This document shows, in pieces, positions 6,005 to 12,208 of a stretch of DNA of 16,970 nucleotides. Where the stretch lies: positions 1-16,970 of the forward strand of contig CABQHF010000015.1 in the NCBI GenBank assembly GCA_902463905.1, given 5' to 3'. This DNA comes from an uncultured Faecalibacterium sp. GTDB lineage: Bacteria; Bacillota; Clostridia; Oscillospirales; Ruminococcaceae. Below the pieces are notes generated by a model, which saw nothing but the letters and a program-made list of their open reading frames with translations, was not told the DNA's origin and did not search any database. The translations under genes were made by a program, and so were the position numbers. Within the stretch, counting starts at the first letter, position 1, and every line of letters begins with the position of its first letter.

Positions 6005-7018
6005 TCAGTTCATCTTCTTGCCGAAGAACTCGACCTCTTTGCTGACGAACTGCATCAGCTCGTCGAACTGGTCGGGGGTCAGGCTCTGGGCACCGTCGCA
6101 CTTGGCCTTGGCGGGGTTGTTATGCACCTCGATCATCAGGCCGTCGGCACCGGCAGCTACGGCTGCCTTGGCCAGCTCCGGCACCATCCAGGCGTGGCCG
6201 CAGGCATGGCTGGGATCCACCACCACGGGCAGGTGGGTCATCTTGTGCAGCATCACCACACCGGCCAGATCGAGGGTGTTGCGCATGCTGGTCTCAAAAG
6301 TGCGGATGCCGCGCTCGCACAGGATGACGTTCTCGTTGCCCTCGGCCATGATGTACTCGGCGCTCATCACGAACTCTTCCAGCGTGTTGGCCAGGCCGCG
6401 CTTGAGCAGCACCGGCTTTTTCTGGCGGCCCACGGCCTTGAGCAGCTCAAAGTTCTGCATGTTGCGGGCACCCACCTGAATGAGGTCCACGTTCTCGAAC
6501 AGGGGCAGATGCTCGGTGTTCATGATCTCGGTGACGATGGGGGCACCGGTGGCGCGGCGGGCCAGCTTGAGCAGGTCCAGGCCCTCGCTGCGCATGCCCT
6601 GGAAGGAGTAGGGGGAGGTGCGGGGTTTGAAAGCACCGCCGCGCAGCAGGGAAGCACCGGCAGCCTTCACGCGCTGGGCGCAGTAGGTGATCTGCTCCTC
6701 GCTCTCGATGCTGCAGGGGCCGGCGATGACGGCAAAGTTGCCGCCGCCGATCTTCACACCATCCACGTCGATGATGCTGTCGTCCGGGTGGAACTTGCGG
6801 TTGGCCTTTTTATAAGGTTCGGACACGCGGCGGCAGGTCTCCACCACCGGGTTTGCCAGTACCCAACTCTCGGCGATGGCCTTGGTGTCGCCGATCAGGC
6901 CCAGAATGTGGGTGTCGCTGCCCTTGGAGTCGTTGATCTGCAGGCCCATGCCCTCCAGTTCGTGGCAGAATTCGCGGATCTGTACGTCGGGTGCATCCTG
7001 TTTGAGTACGATGATCAT
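6005..7018 (-). CDS. aroF: 3-deoxy-7-phosphoheptulonate (DAHP) synthase, AroF/type I-beta with N-terminal ferredoxin-like domain
   Basis: ATG at 7018 follows AAAGGAGAC by about 8 nt. The 337-aa protein condenses phosphoenolpyruvate with erythrose 4-phosphate, the first step of the shikimate pathway in the cytoplasm. Residues 1-~70 form the ferredoxin-like regulatory domain (MIIVLKQDAPDVQIREF...HILGLIGD). The barrel follows with AGPCSIES, LRGGAFKPRTSPYSFQG, VTEIMN, QVGARNMQNFELL, LLKRG, ILCERGIRTFE, VDPSHACGH and MIEVHNNP, all in order and intact. Length equals that of Thermotoga/Bacillus-type enzymes, in which the N-terminal domain mediates feedback by Tyr or Phe. It is monocistronic here, with its own terminator downstream. 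The 5' region has a strong promoter framed by two palindromes, suggesting transcriptional repression in addition to feedback inhibition. Confidence 0.96.
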   Translation of the reverse strand: MIIVLKQDAPDVQIREFCHELEGMGLQINDSKGSDTHILGLIGDTKAIAESWVLANPVVETCRRVSEPYKKANRKFHPDDSIIDVDGVKIGGGNFAVIAGPCSIESEEQITYCAQRVKAAGASLLRGGAFKPRTSPYSFQGMRSEGLDLLKLARRATGAPIVTEIMNTEHLPLFENVDLIQVGARNMQNFELLKAVGRQKKPVLLKRGLANTLEEFVMSAEYIMAEGNENVILCERGIRTFETSMRNTLDLAGVVMLHKMTHLPVVVDPSHACGHAWMVPELAKAAVAAGADGLMIEVHNNPAKAKCDGAQSLTPDQFDELMQFVSKEVEFFGKKMN

Positions 7019-7102
7019 AGTGCTTTTGTCTCCTTTGCCTTTTCCTATCTCGTGCGAAACGGCGAGGGAGACCGGCTCCTTTGCCGCAGCTTGCGATGCA
7101 AA

Positions 7103-7120
7103 ACTTCAGTTTCCTGAAGT
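7103..7120 (-). promoter_or_regulatory. palindromic operator A downstream of the aroF promoter
   Basis: The sequence ACTTCAG-TTTC-CTGAAGT has perfect 7-bp arms around a 4-bp spacer. It lies 10 bp downstream of the -10 box, on top of or just after the expected transcription start, the typical place for a repressor roadblock. It is the same arms-and-spacer design as the site at 7138-7155, centre to centre 35 bp. I do not recognise the motif as TyrR, TrpR or CodY. Confidence 0.7.
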
Positions 7121-7129
7121 GATGGTGCT

Positions 7130-7158
7130 ATGATAACACTTCAGACAACTGAAGTCAA
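7130..7158 (-). promoter_or_regulatory. aroF promoter
   Basis: On the minus strand, -35 TTGACT (7158-7153) and -10 TATCAT (7135-7130) are separated by exactly 17 bp, matching 9 of 12 sigma-A consensus bases. The predicted start near 7123 gives a leader of about 105 nt before the aroF ATG. Operator B fills the spacer and overlaps the -35. Confidence 0.75.
7138..7155 (-). promoter_or_regulatory. palindromic operator B inside the aroF promoter spacer
   Basis: The sequence ACTTCAG-ACAA-CTGAAGT has arms identical to operator A but a different 4-bp spacer. It occupies the spacer between -35 and -10 and overlaps the last three bases of the -35, so a bound dimer would block RNA polymerase. Confidence 0.7.
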
Positions 7159-7258
7159 GAACTTTTTGAAATTTATGCAAAAAAGCAGTTTGCAGGTGCA
7201 TCTTTGCAGCTTTTTGCCGGAAATCCCGCCCGGAGGGCTGTTATTTGAAAAGAGAACG

Positions 7259-7267
7259 TGGTAAAAT
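7259..7267 (+). promoter_or_regulatory. possible extended -10 promoter for the ybaK-type gene
   Basis: TGG-TAAAAT is an extended -10 element (five of six bases of TATAAT plus the TGn motif). It lies 176 bp before the deacylase ATG. There is no good -35. If used, the 5' untranslated region contains the palindromic repeat at 7337-7400. Confidence 0.35.
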
Positions 7268-7336
7268 GAGGGCGGGAACCCTCTCAGGATGGATGTGGGC
7301 TGAATGATGAAGGTTCTCAGCTTGCTCTCAATCATC

Positions 7337-7400
7337 CTCGCCCTCTCAGACAACCCCATTGGGAGAGCTGGATTTGCGCAGCAAAGACGGAGAGGGCGAG
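7337..7400 (+). repeat. palindromic repeat element, copy 1 (short, single-module form)
   Basis: The 64-bp element is bounded by perfect 11-bp inverted ends CTCGCCCTCTC (7337-7347) and GAGAGGGCGAG (7390-7400). Inside are GGGAGAGCTG and a small hairpin TTTGC-GCA-GCAAA. The same ends occur at 12024-12150 and 15563-15694. It contains no gene and resembles a non-autonomous, MITE-like or REP/BOX-type intergenic repeat. It ends 42 bp before the ybaK-type start. The rest of the 7160-7336 stretch holds only the candidate promoter and an AT-hairpin (7177-7217). Confidence 0.85.
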
Positions 7401-7442
7401 CTACTCTAAAATTTCAAAATAGAAACAAGAGGCTAAGATAAA

Positions 7443-7925
7443 ATGGGAAAAGAAGCAAAAACCAATGCCATGCGCATTCTGGAACGTGAAAAGGTGCCCT
7501 ATACGGCCCACGAGTACGCCCACGAAGAGGGCGTGGCCGTGGCCGGTGTGGATGTGGCCGGCAGCATGGGCGAGGACCCGGCCTGCGTATACAAGACGCT
7601 GGTGACCCAGGGCAGCAGCAAAAACTACTTTGTGTTTGTCATCCCGGTGGCGGCCGAGCTGGACCTGAAAGCCGCCGCCCGCAGCGTGGGCGAAAAGAGC
7701 GTGGCCATGATCCATGTAGCCGACATCAACAAGGTCACCGGCTATGTGCGCGGCGGCTGCAGCCCCGTGGGCATGAAGAAGCAGTACAAGACCGTGTTCG
7801 ACGAGAGTGTCCTCGCACAGGAAAAAGTGTATGTTTCCGGCGGGCGCATCGGCACCCAGGTGTGCTGTGCTCCGGCGGACCTCATCCGCGCCGCCCGCGC
7901 CACCACCGCAAAGATCATCTTCTGA
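7443..7925 (+). CDS. ybaK: YbaK/EbsC-family Cys-tRNA(Pro) deacylase
   Basis: ATG at 7443 follows AGAGG about 12 nt upstream. The 160-aa protein spans one complete YbaK/prolyl-tRNA-editing domain: KTNAMRILEREKVPYTAHEYAH, the invariant-type VYKTLV lysine block, FVFVIPVAAELDLKAAA, VTGYVRGGCSPVGMKK (the GG.SP.G loop) and the VYVSGGRIGTQV end. The family hydrolyses Cys-tRNA(Pro) formed by mischarging and acts in trans with prolyl-tRNA synthetase in the cytoplasm. Motifs and length are typical and nothing is missing. It is monocistronic here, separated by 455 bp from the purine operon, and I see no functional link to its neighbours. Confidence 0.92.
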   Translation: MGKEAKTNAMRILEREKVPYTAHEYAHEEGVAVAGVDVAGSMGEDPACVYKTLVTQGSSKNYFVFVIPVAAELDLKAAARSVGEKSVAMIHVADINKVTGYVRGGCSPVGMKKQYKTVFDESVLAQEKVYVSGGRIGTQVCCAPADLIRAARATTAKIIF

Positions 7926-7941
7926 ACCGGGTAGAAAAGTA

Positions 7942-7961
7942 CGTCTTTTGGGACAAAGACG
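7942..7961 (+). terminator. weak hairpin after the ybaK-type gene
   Basis: CGTCTTT-tgggac-AAAGACG forms a 7-bp stem 17 nt past the stop, but it has no real T-run after it. It could mark the 3' end of the mRNA or a processing site. The following 140 bp to 8100 are AT-rich, with no ORF I believe. Confidence 0.3.
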
Positions 7962-8035
7962 GTTGGAAGATTTTACGGAAAATATACTCAAACTATAAGT
8001 CATACTTAAAAAGAAAAACGATGGCGAAACTGCAC

Positions 8036-8055
8036 AAAACTTTTGAAAGTTTTTT
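8036..8055 (+). promoter_or_regulatory. AT-rich palindrome upstream of the purine leader
   Basis: AAAACTTT-tg-AAAGTTTT is an 18-bp inverted repeat with perfect arms, followed by TT. It sits about 50 bp upstream of the structured leader. It may be an operator for purine control or a weak terminator; it is not the B. subtilis PurR box (CGAA-type). Confidence 0.3.
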
Positions 8056-8095
8056 GGCGCATGGAAACACAAGGGAGAATTTGCCGCAACACTCT

Positions 8096-8123
8096 TTGCA
8101 AAGCCATTATTTTGCCGTAAACT
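8096..8123 (+). promoter_or_regulatory. possible promoter of the purE leader or RNA
   Basis: TTGCAA (8096-8101), a 16-bp spacer and TAAACT (8118-8123) give a possible sigma-A promoter whose start would be near 8130. It overlaps the 5' arm of the long-range stem described for the leader RNA, so promoter and stem cannot both be right as drawn; an upstream promoter would be needed if the stem is real. Confidence 0.3.
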
Positions 8124-8347
8124 GTATGTAGCACAGGGACGGTCACCCCATAGAATGGGCCCCGCACCCTGCAGAAATGTCAGCACAGAAACTGCGGAGG
8201 AAGAGATCCATGAAAAAGACGCTGCCGGGTCGCATGGAACGAAACAATATTCGTGCATGTCAGGGGCATCGTGCAGCTTCGTGCAAGGCATGGGAACAGA
8301 ATACGCAAAAATAAAGGCTGTGGTGCAGGTGTGCCACTGCCTTTTTT
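8102..8347 (+). ncRNA. structured RNA upstream of purE (6S-like RNA or regulatory leader)
   Basis: Outer arms 8102-8125 and 8296-8319 are complementary at 19 of 24 positions (AGCC, TTATTTT, CGTA and CTGT blocks). Nested inside are CCCTG (8167-8171) with CAGGG (8261-8265) and a hairpin CATG-ACGAA/TTCGT-CATG (8233-8259). Between the outer and inner stems are single-stranded-like segments of 41 and 30 nt, which gives a rod with a central bubble as in 6S RNA. CCCTG also has a second partner, CAGGG at 8134-8138, around a CCCA/TGGG hairpin, so alternative folds exist. The 3' outer arm overlaps the 5' arm of the terminator at 8313-8347, a switch-like arrangement. I found no match to the guanine or PRPP riboswitch cores as I know them. 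The RNA class is unproven; I recall 6S genes near purine genes in some bacteria. Confidence 0.45.
8313..8347 (+). terminator. intrinsic terminator immediately before purE
   Basis: AAAGGC-t-GTGG (8313-8323) pairs with CCAC-t-GCCTTT (8334-8344) around a 10-nt loop and runs into six T (8342-8347). It lies 33 nt before the purE ATG, so it must be bypassed or regulated for operon expression, or it forms the 3' end of a separate small RNA. Confidence 0.8.
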
Positions 8348-8380
8348 GTTTGTCAGAAGTGGAAAGAGAGGGTTTGGATT

Positions 8381-8881
8381 ATGGTTCGTAAAGTTGCTGT
8401 GATCATGGGTTCCGACAGCGATTGGCCGGTGGTCAAGGGGGCCTGTGCCCAGCTCAAAGCGCTGGATATCCCCTTTGAAGCACATATCCTGTCGGCACAC
8501 CGCACGCCCGCCGAGGCGGCTGCGTTTGCAAAAAGCGCAAAGGCCGACGGCTTTGGCGTCATCCTGTGCGCGGCCGGCATGGCAGCCCATCTGGCCGGTG
8601 CATTTGCCGCCAACACTACGCTGCCGGTGATCGGCATCCCCATGAAGGGCGGTGCCATGGACGGTCTGGATGCCCTGCTGGCCACCGTGCAGATGCCCAG
8701 CGGCATCCCGGTGGCCACCGTGGCCCTGAACGGTGCCAAGAACGCCGCCTGGCTGGCCGCCGAGATCCTGGCACTGGGCGATGAGGCTCTGGCAGCAAAG
8801 CTGGAAGCCGAGCGCACCGCCATGGCGGCACAGATCGCGGCCAAGGAGGAAAAACTGCAGGCGGAGATCGCCGAACTGTAA
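8381..8881 (+). CDS. purE: N5-carboxyaminoimidazole ribonucleotide mutase, PurE class I
   Basis: ATG at 8381 has AGAGAGGG about 8 nt upstream. The 166-aa protein has the full PurE signature: GSDSDWPV (residues 10-17), LSAHRTPAEA (36-45), AAGMAAHLAGAFAANTTLPVIGIP (64-87) and LLATVQMPSGIPVATVALNGAKNAAWLA. The SAHRTP and AAHL-G motifs point to class I (N5-CAIR to CAIR), the sixth step of IMP synthesis; class II enzymes differ at the second motif. Class I normally works with PurK, which is not in this window. The C-terminal 30 residues form a charged helix. It is the first gene of the purine operon and follows a terminator-bearing leader; purF begins 10 bp after its stop. Confidence 0.96.
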   Translation: MVRKVAVIMGSDSDWPVVKGACAQLKALDIPFEAHILSAHRTPAEAAAFAKSAKADGFGVILCAAGMAAHLAGAFAANTTLPVIGIPMKGGAMDGLDALLATVQMPSGIPVATVALNGAKNAAWLAAEILALGDEALAAKLEAERTAMAAQIAAKEEKLQAEIAEL

Positions 8882-8891
8882 AGGAGAACCA

Positions 8892-10370
8892 ATGTCTGAT
8901 TTTGCATATCCGCTGCACGAAGAATGCGGCGTTTTTGGCCTCTACGACCGGGCCGGCACCGAGGATGTGGCCGCTGCCGCCTACTCGGCGCTGTATGCCC
9001 TGCAGCACCGCGGGCAGGAGAGCTGCGGCATCGCCGTGAACGACGACGGCGTCATCCAGGGCCACCGGGACCTGGGCCTTGTGAACGAGGTGTTCACCCC
9101 GGCGGTGCTGGGCAGCCTGGCCAACCCCAACGCCCATATGGCCACCGGCCATGTGCGCTATGCCACCGCCGGCAGCCGCATCCGGGCCAATGCTCAGCCC
9201 ATGATCGTGCGGCACGGCCGCGGCACCATGGCTCTGTGCCACAACGGCAACCTGACCAATGCCATTGAGCTGCGACGCCAGCTGGAAAACGAGGGAGCCA
9301 TCTTCCATGGCTCCTCGGACACCGAGGTCATCTGCTACCTCATCACCCGCAACCGCCTGCGCATGGGCAGCATCGAGACGGCCATCAGCAAGACCATGGA
9401 CGTGCTGGAAGGCGCGTACAGCCTTGTGATCATGTCTGCCACCAAGCTCATCGCGGTGCGCGACCCCCGCGGCTACCGGCCCCTGTGCATCGGCACGCTG
9501 CCCGGCGGCGGCTACGTCTTTGCCAGCGAGAGCTGTGCCCTGGACGCTGTGGGTGCCACCCTGCTGCGGGACGTGGAGCCCGGCGAGATCGTGGTGGCCG
9601 ACGCCAAGACCGGCGAGCTGCGCAGCATCACCGACCATGTGGGCCGCCCGGACACCCAGATGTGCGTGTTCGAGTTCATTTACTTTGCCCGCCCGGACAG
9701 CATCATCGAGGGCAGCTCGGTGCACGAGGCCCGCAAACAGGCCGGTCGGTTCCTGGCACAGGAACACCCGGTGGATGCCGATGTGGTCATCGGCGTGCCG
9801 GACTCCGGCCTGGATGCCGCCCTGGGCTACTCCCAGGAGAGCGGCATCCCCTACGGCATCGGCTTCATTAAGAATAAGTACATCGGCCGCACCTTCATTC
9901 AGGGCAGCCAGAAGCAGCGTGAGAACAGCGTGCGCATCAAGCTGAACGCGATCTCCAGCACGGTCAAGGGCAAGCGCGTGGTGCTGGTGGATGACTCCAT
10001 CGTCCGGGGCACTACCTCTGCCCGCATCATCAAGCTGCTGCGGGACGCCGGTGCTACCGAGGTACACTTCATGGTGTCGGCACCGCCGTTCAAATATCCC
10101 TGCTACTTCGGCACCGACATCCCCGACCAGAAACTGCTGGTGGCCACCGGACGCACGGTGGACCAGATCAATGAGATCATCGGGGCCGACACCCTGGGCT
10201 ACCTGTCCACCGAACATGTGGTGCAGCTGGCCAAAAACGCAAACTGTGGGTTCTGCACCGCCTGCTTCACCGGCGAATATGCCGTGAAGCCGGACGAGGT
10301 GCTTTCCACCGATATCCACGAACGCCACCTGAACGACCGCCCCAAGGACGAGAAAAAGTTAGGAGAGTAA
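8892..10370 (+). CDS. purF: amidophosphoribosyltransferase
   Basis: I choose ATG 8892, preceded by AAGGAGAA and leading into an 11-residue propeptide before Cys12 (HEECGVFGLYD); upstream in-frame starts lie inside purE. The 492-aa enzyme makes 5-phosphoribosylamine from PRPP and glutamine, the committed step of the pathway. After propeptide removal Cys12 is the N-terminal nucleophile of the glutaminase domain (motifs LQHRGQES, GHVRYATAG, CHNGNLTN, SSDTEVI). The synthase domain has the PRPP loop VVLVDDSIVRGTTS. Cysteines in YPCYFGTDIP and NCGFCTACF are placed like those of the Bacillus-type 4Fe-4S enzymes, suggesting an oxygen-labile cluster. Stop is 4 bp before purM. Confidence 0.97.
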   Translation: MSDFAYPLHEECGVFGLYDRAGTEDVAAAAYSALYALQHRGQESCGIAVNDDGVIQGHRDLGLVNEVFTPAVLGSLANPNAHMATGHVRYATAGSRIRANAQPMIVRHGRGTMALCHNGNLTNAIELRRQLENEGAIFHGSSDTEVICYLITRNRLRMGSIETAISKTMDVLEGAYSLVIMSATKLIAVRDPRGYRPLCIGTLPGGGYVFASESCALDAVGATLLRDVEPGEIVVADAKTGELRSITDHVGRPDTQMCVFEFIYFARPDSIIEGSSVHEARKQAGRFLAQEHPVDADVVIGVPDSGLDAALGYSQESGIPYGIGFIKNKYIGRTFIQGSQKQRENSVRIKLNAISSTVKGKRVVLVDDSIVRGTTSARIIKLLRDAGATEVHFMVSAPPFKYPCYFGTDIPDQKLLVATGRTVDQINEIIGADTLGYLSTEHVVQLAKNANCGFCTACFTGEYAVKPDEVLSTDIHERHLNDRPKDEKKLGE

Positions 10371-10374
10371 CACC

Positions 10375-11421
10375 ATGGAAAAGAGCTATTCGGAAAGCTA
10401 CGCCGCAGCAGGCGTGGACATCACCGCCGGTTACCGTTCGGTCGAACTGATGAAGCAGTATGTGGCCCGCACCATGAACGAGCACTGCATCGGCGGGCTG
10501 GGCGGCTTTGGCGGCCTGTTTGAACTGGACTGCACCGGCTACAAGCACCCGGTGCTGATCTCCGGCACCGACGGCGTGGGCACCAAGCTGAAGATCGCCA
10601 TGATCATGGACAAGCACGACACCATCGGCATCGACTGCGTGGCCATGTGCGTCAACGACGTCATCTGCGCCGGTGCAAAGCCGCTGGTGTTCCTGGATTA
10701 CATCGCCTGCGGCCGCAACGTCCCCGAGAAGATCGCCGAGATCGTCAAGGGCGTGGCCGAGGGCTGCGTCCAGGCCGACTGCTCTCTGGTGGGCGGCGAG
10801 ACCGCCGAACACCCGGGCATGATGCCGGAGGACGAGTACGATCTGGCCGGTTTCACCGTGGGCGTCGTGGACAAAGAGAAGATTTTGAACAACGACACCA
10901 TGAAGCCCGGTGATGTGATCATCGCCCTGCCTTCCACCGGTGTGCACTCCAACGGCTTCTCGCTGGTGCGCAAGATCTTTGACATCGACGGCAACCCCGA
11001 CGTGCTGCACACCACGCCCGCCGAGCTGGGCGGCAAGAGCCTGGGCGAGGCCCTGCTGGCTCCCACTAAAATTTACGTTAAGCCGGTGCTCAAGGTGCTG
11101 GAGGAAGTGGATGTCAAGGGCATTTCCCACATCACCGGCGGCGGCTTCTACGAGAACATTCCCCGCAGCCTGAAGAAGGGCTGCTGCGCCCGCATCCACA
11201 AGGCGGACGTCCGCACCCCGGCACTGTTCCACCTGATGCAGAAGGAGGGCGGCATCTCCGAGCACGATATGTTCAACACCTTCAACATGGGCGTGGGCAT
11301 GGTGCTCACCGTGCCTGCCGAGCAGGCCGACAAGGCGCTGGAGATCCTGCATGCCAACGGTGAGCCGGAGGCTTATCGTCTGGGCGTCATCGCAGAAGGC
11401 GAGGGTGTGGAGCTGTGCTGA
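10375..11421 (+). CDS. purM: phosphoribosylformylglycinamidine cyclo-ligase (AIR synthetase)
   Basis: ATG at 10375 uses AGGAGAG that overlaps the purF stop. The 348-aa protein converts FGAM to AIR with ATP (step 5). The glycine-rich ATP segment and substrate motifs are intact: SYAAAGVDITAGY near the N-terminus, GTDGVGTKLKIA, GIDCVAMCVNDVICAGAKPLVFLDYIACG, GGETAEHPGMMPEDEYDLAGFTVG, PSTGVHSNGFSLVRKI, and ITGGGFYENIPR. Length is usual for the family. Its last seven bases overlap the purN start, so the two are coupled. Confidence 0.97.
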   Translation: MEKSYSESYAAAGVDITAGYRSVELMKQYVARTMNEHCIGGLGGFGGLFELDCTGYKHPVLISGTDGVGTKLKIAMIMDKHDTIGIDCVAMCVNDVICAGAKPLVFLDYIACGRNVPEKIAEIVKGVAEGCVQADCSLVGGETAEHPGMMPEDEYDLAGFTVGVVDKEKILNNDTMKPGDVIIALPSTGVHSNGFSLVRKIFDIDGNPDVLHTTPAELGGKSLGEALLAPTKIYVKPVLKVLEEVDVKGISHITGGGFYENIPRSLKKGCCARIHKADVRTPALFHLMQKEGGISEHDMFNTFNMGVGMVLTVPAEQADKALEILHANGEPEAYRLGVIAEGEGVELC

Positions 11422-12011
11422 ACATTGCAGTGTTAGTTTCCGGCGGCGGCACCAACCTGCAGGCCCTGCTGGACAGTGAGGCCCGCGGCGAGAACCCCAA
11501 TGGTAAAATTACGCTGGTGGTGGCCTCCAAGCCCGGCGTCTATGCGCTGGAACGTGCCGCAAAGGCCGGTGTGGAGAGCTGCGTGGTGCGCCGGAAGGAC
11601 TACGCCAACAGCGAAGAGTTTGACGCGGCCCTGCTGGGCACGCTGAAAGCACACAACATCGACCTTGTGGTGCTGGCAGGCTTTCTGTCGGTGCTGGGGC
11701 CCAGCGTCATCGCGGCCTATCCGCGCCGCATCCTGAACGTGCACCCGGCGCTCATCCCGTCCTTCTGCGGGCCGGGCATGTACGGCCTGCGCCCCCACGA
11801 GGCCGCCCTGGCCCGTGGCTGCAAGGTCACCGGTGCCACCGTCCATTTTGTGAACGAAGAATGCGACGGCGGGCCCATCCTGCTGCAGAAGGCCGTGGAC
11901 ATCCTGCCCGGCGACACCCCGGAGGTGCTGCAGAAACGGGTCATGGAGCAGGCCGAGTGGAAACTGCTGCCCAAGGCGGTCGCCATGGTGTGCAGCGGAG
12001 AGATCGAGTAA
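11415..12011 (+). CDS. purN: phosphoribosylglycinamide formyltransferase (GAR transformylase)
   Basis: The start is GTG at 11415, overlapping the purM end by 7 bp, with GAGGG at 11401-11405 as ribosome binding site. The 198-aa enzyme formylates GAR using 10-formyl-tetrahydrofolate (step 3). Visible motifs are AVLVSGGGTNLQALLD, VVLAGFLSVLGPSVIAAYPRRILNVHPALIPSFCGPGMYG (with the catalytic Asn-x-His) and KVTGATVHFVNEECDGGPILLQ with the catalytic Asp. The FCGPGMYG loop is a variant I associate with clostridial PurN. No purT-type alternative is seen in the window. A repeat element follows within 12 bp of its stop. Confidence 0.96.
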   Translation: MLNIAVLVSGGGTNLQALLDSEARGENPNGKITLVVASKPGVYALERAAKAGVESCVVRRKDYANSEEFDAALLGTLKAHNIDLVVLAGFLSVLGPSVIAAYPRRILNVHPALIPSFCGPGMYGLRPHEAALARGCKVTGATVHFVNEECDGGPILLQKAVDILPGDTPEVLQKRVMEQAEWKLLPKAVAMVCSGEIE

Positions 12012-12023
12012 AAGGAAACCTGG

Positions 12024-12150
12024 CTCGCCCTCTCCGTCTGCTCGTTTCACTCGCATCCACCTCTCCCAAAGGGAGAGGCAAGAGCCTTGCCGTTATGTTC
12101 TTGGCTCCCCCTTTGGGGGAGCTGTCACCGAAGGTGACTGAGAGGGCGAG
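12024..12150 (+). repeat. palindromic repeat element, copy 2 (composite form, inside purine operon)
   Basis: The 127-bp element has perfect 11-bp inverted ends (12024-12034 and 12140-12150). It contains two internal palindromes, CCTCTCCC-aaa-GGGAGAGG and CTCCCCC-ttt-GGGGGAG, plus a hairpin GTCACC-gaa-GGTGAC next to the right end. It shares a linker (GCAAGAG...GTTCTTGGCTC) with copy 3. It fills most of the 197-bp gap between purN and purO, so it is transcribed and should fold into strong hairpins in the mRNA. No ORF lies inside. Confidence 0.88.
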
Positions 12151-12208
12151 GATGCTTGCTTTGACAGAAACTTTTTGCCTGAGAGGGTTCATAAATAGGA
12201 GAACAACA

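Noticed and set aside
7177..7217. Inverted repeat GCAAAAAAGC / GCTTTTTGC between aroF and ybaK
   Set aside because: The stem is A/T-rich with a long loop and serves no evident transcript end, since both flanking genes diverge from this region.
7141..7359. 72-codon minus-strand frame upstream of aroF
   Set aside because: It overlaps the aroF promoter, operator B and the palindromic repeat and has no ribosome binding site or recognisable features.
8102..8347. Guanine/adenine riboswitch upstream of purE
   Set aside because: The conserved purine-aptamer core and loop sequences are not present as I know them; the structure is reported as unclassified instead.
8616..10328. 570-codon open frame on the minus strand opposite purE/purF
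   Set aside because: It is a shadow of purF in GC-rich, strongly biased codons; its His/Ala/Gly/Val-rich translation has no recognisable domain, while purF motifs on the plus strand are unequivocal. The same holds for the long antisense frames over purM, purD, purL and the AICAR transformylase.
12012..12208. N-terminal extension of the IMP cyclohydrolase frame through the repeat
   Set aside because: The frame continues back into purN in another phase and the repeat is not coding; ATG 12209 has a good ribosome binding site and matches the family N-terminus.
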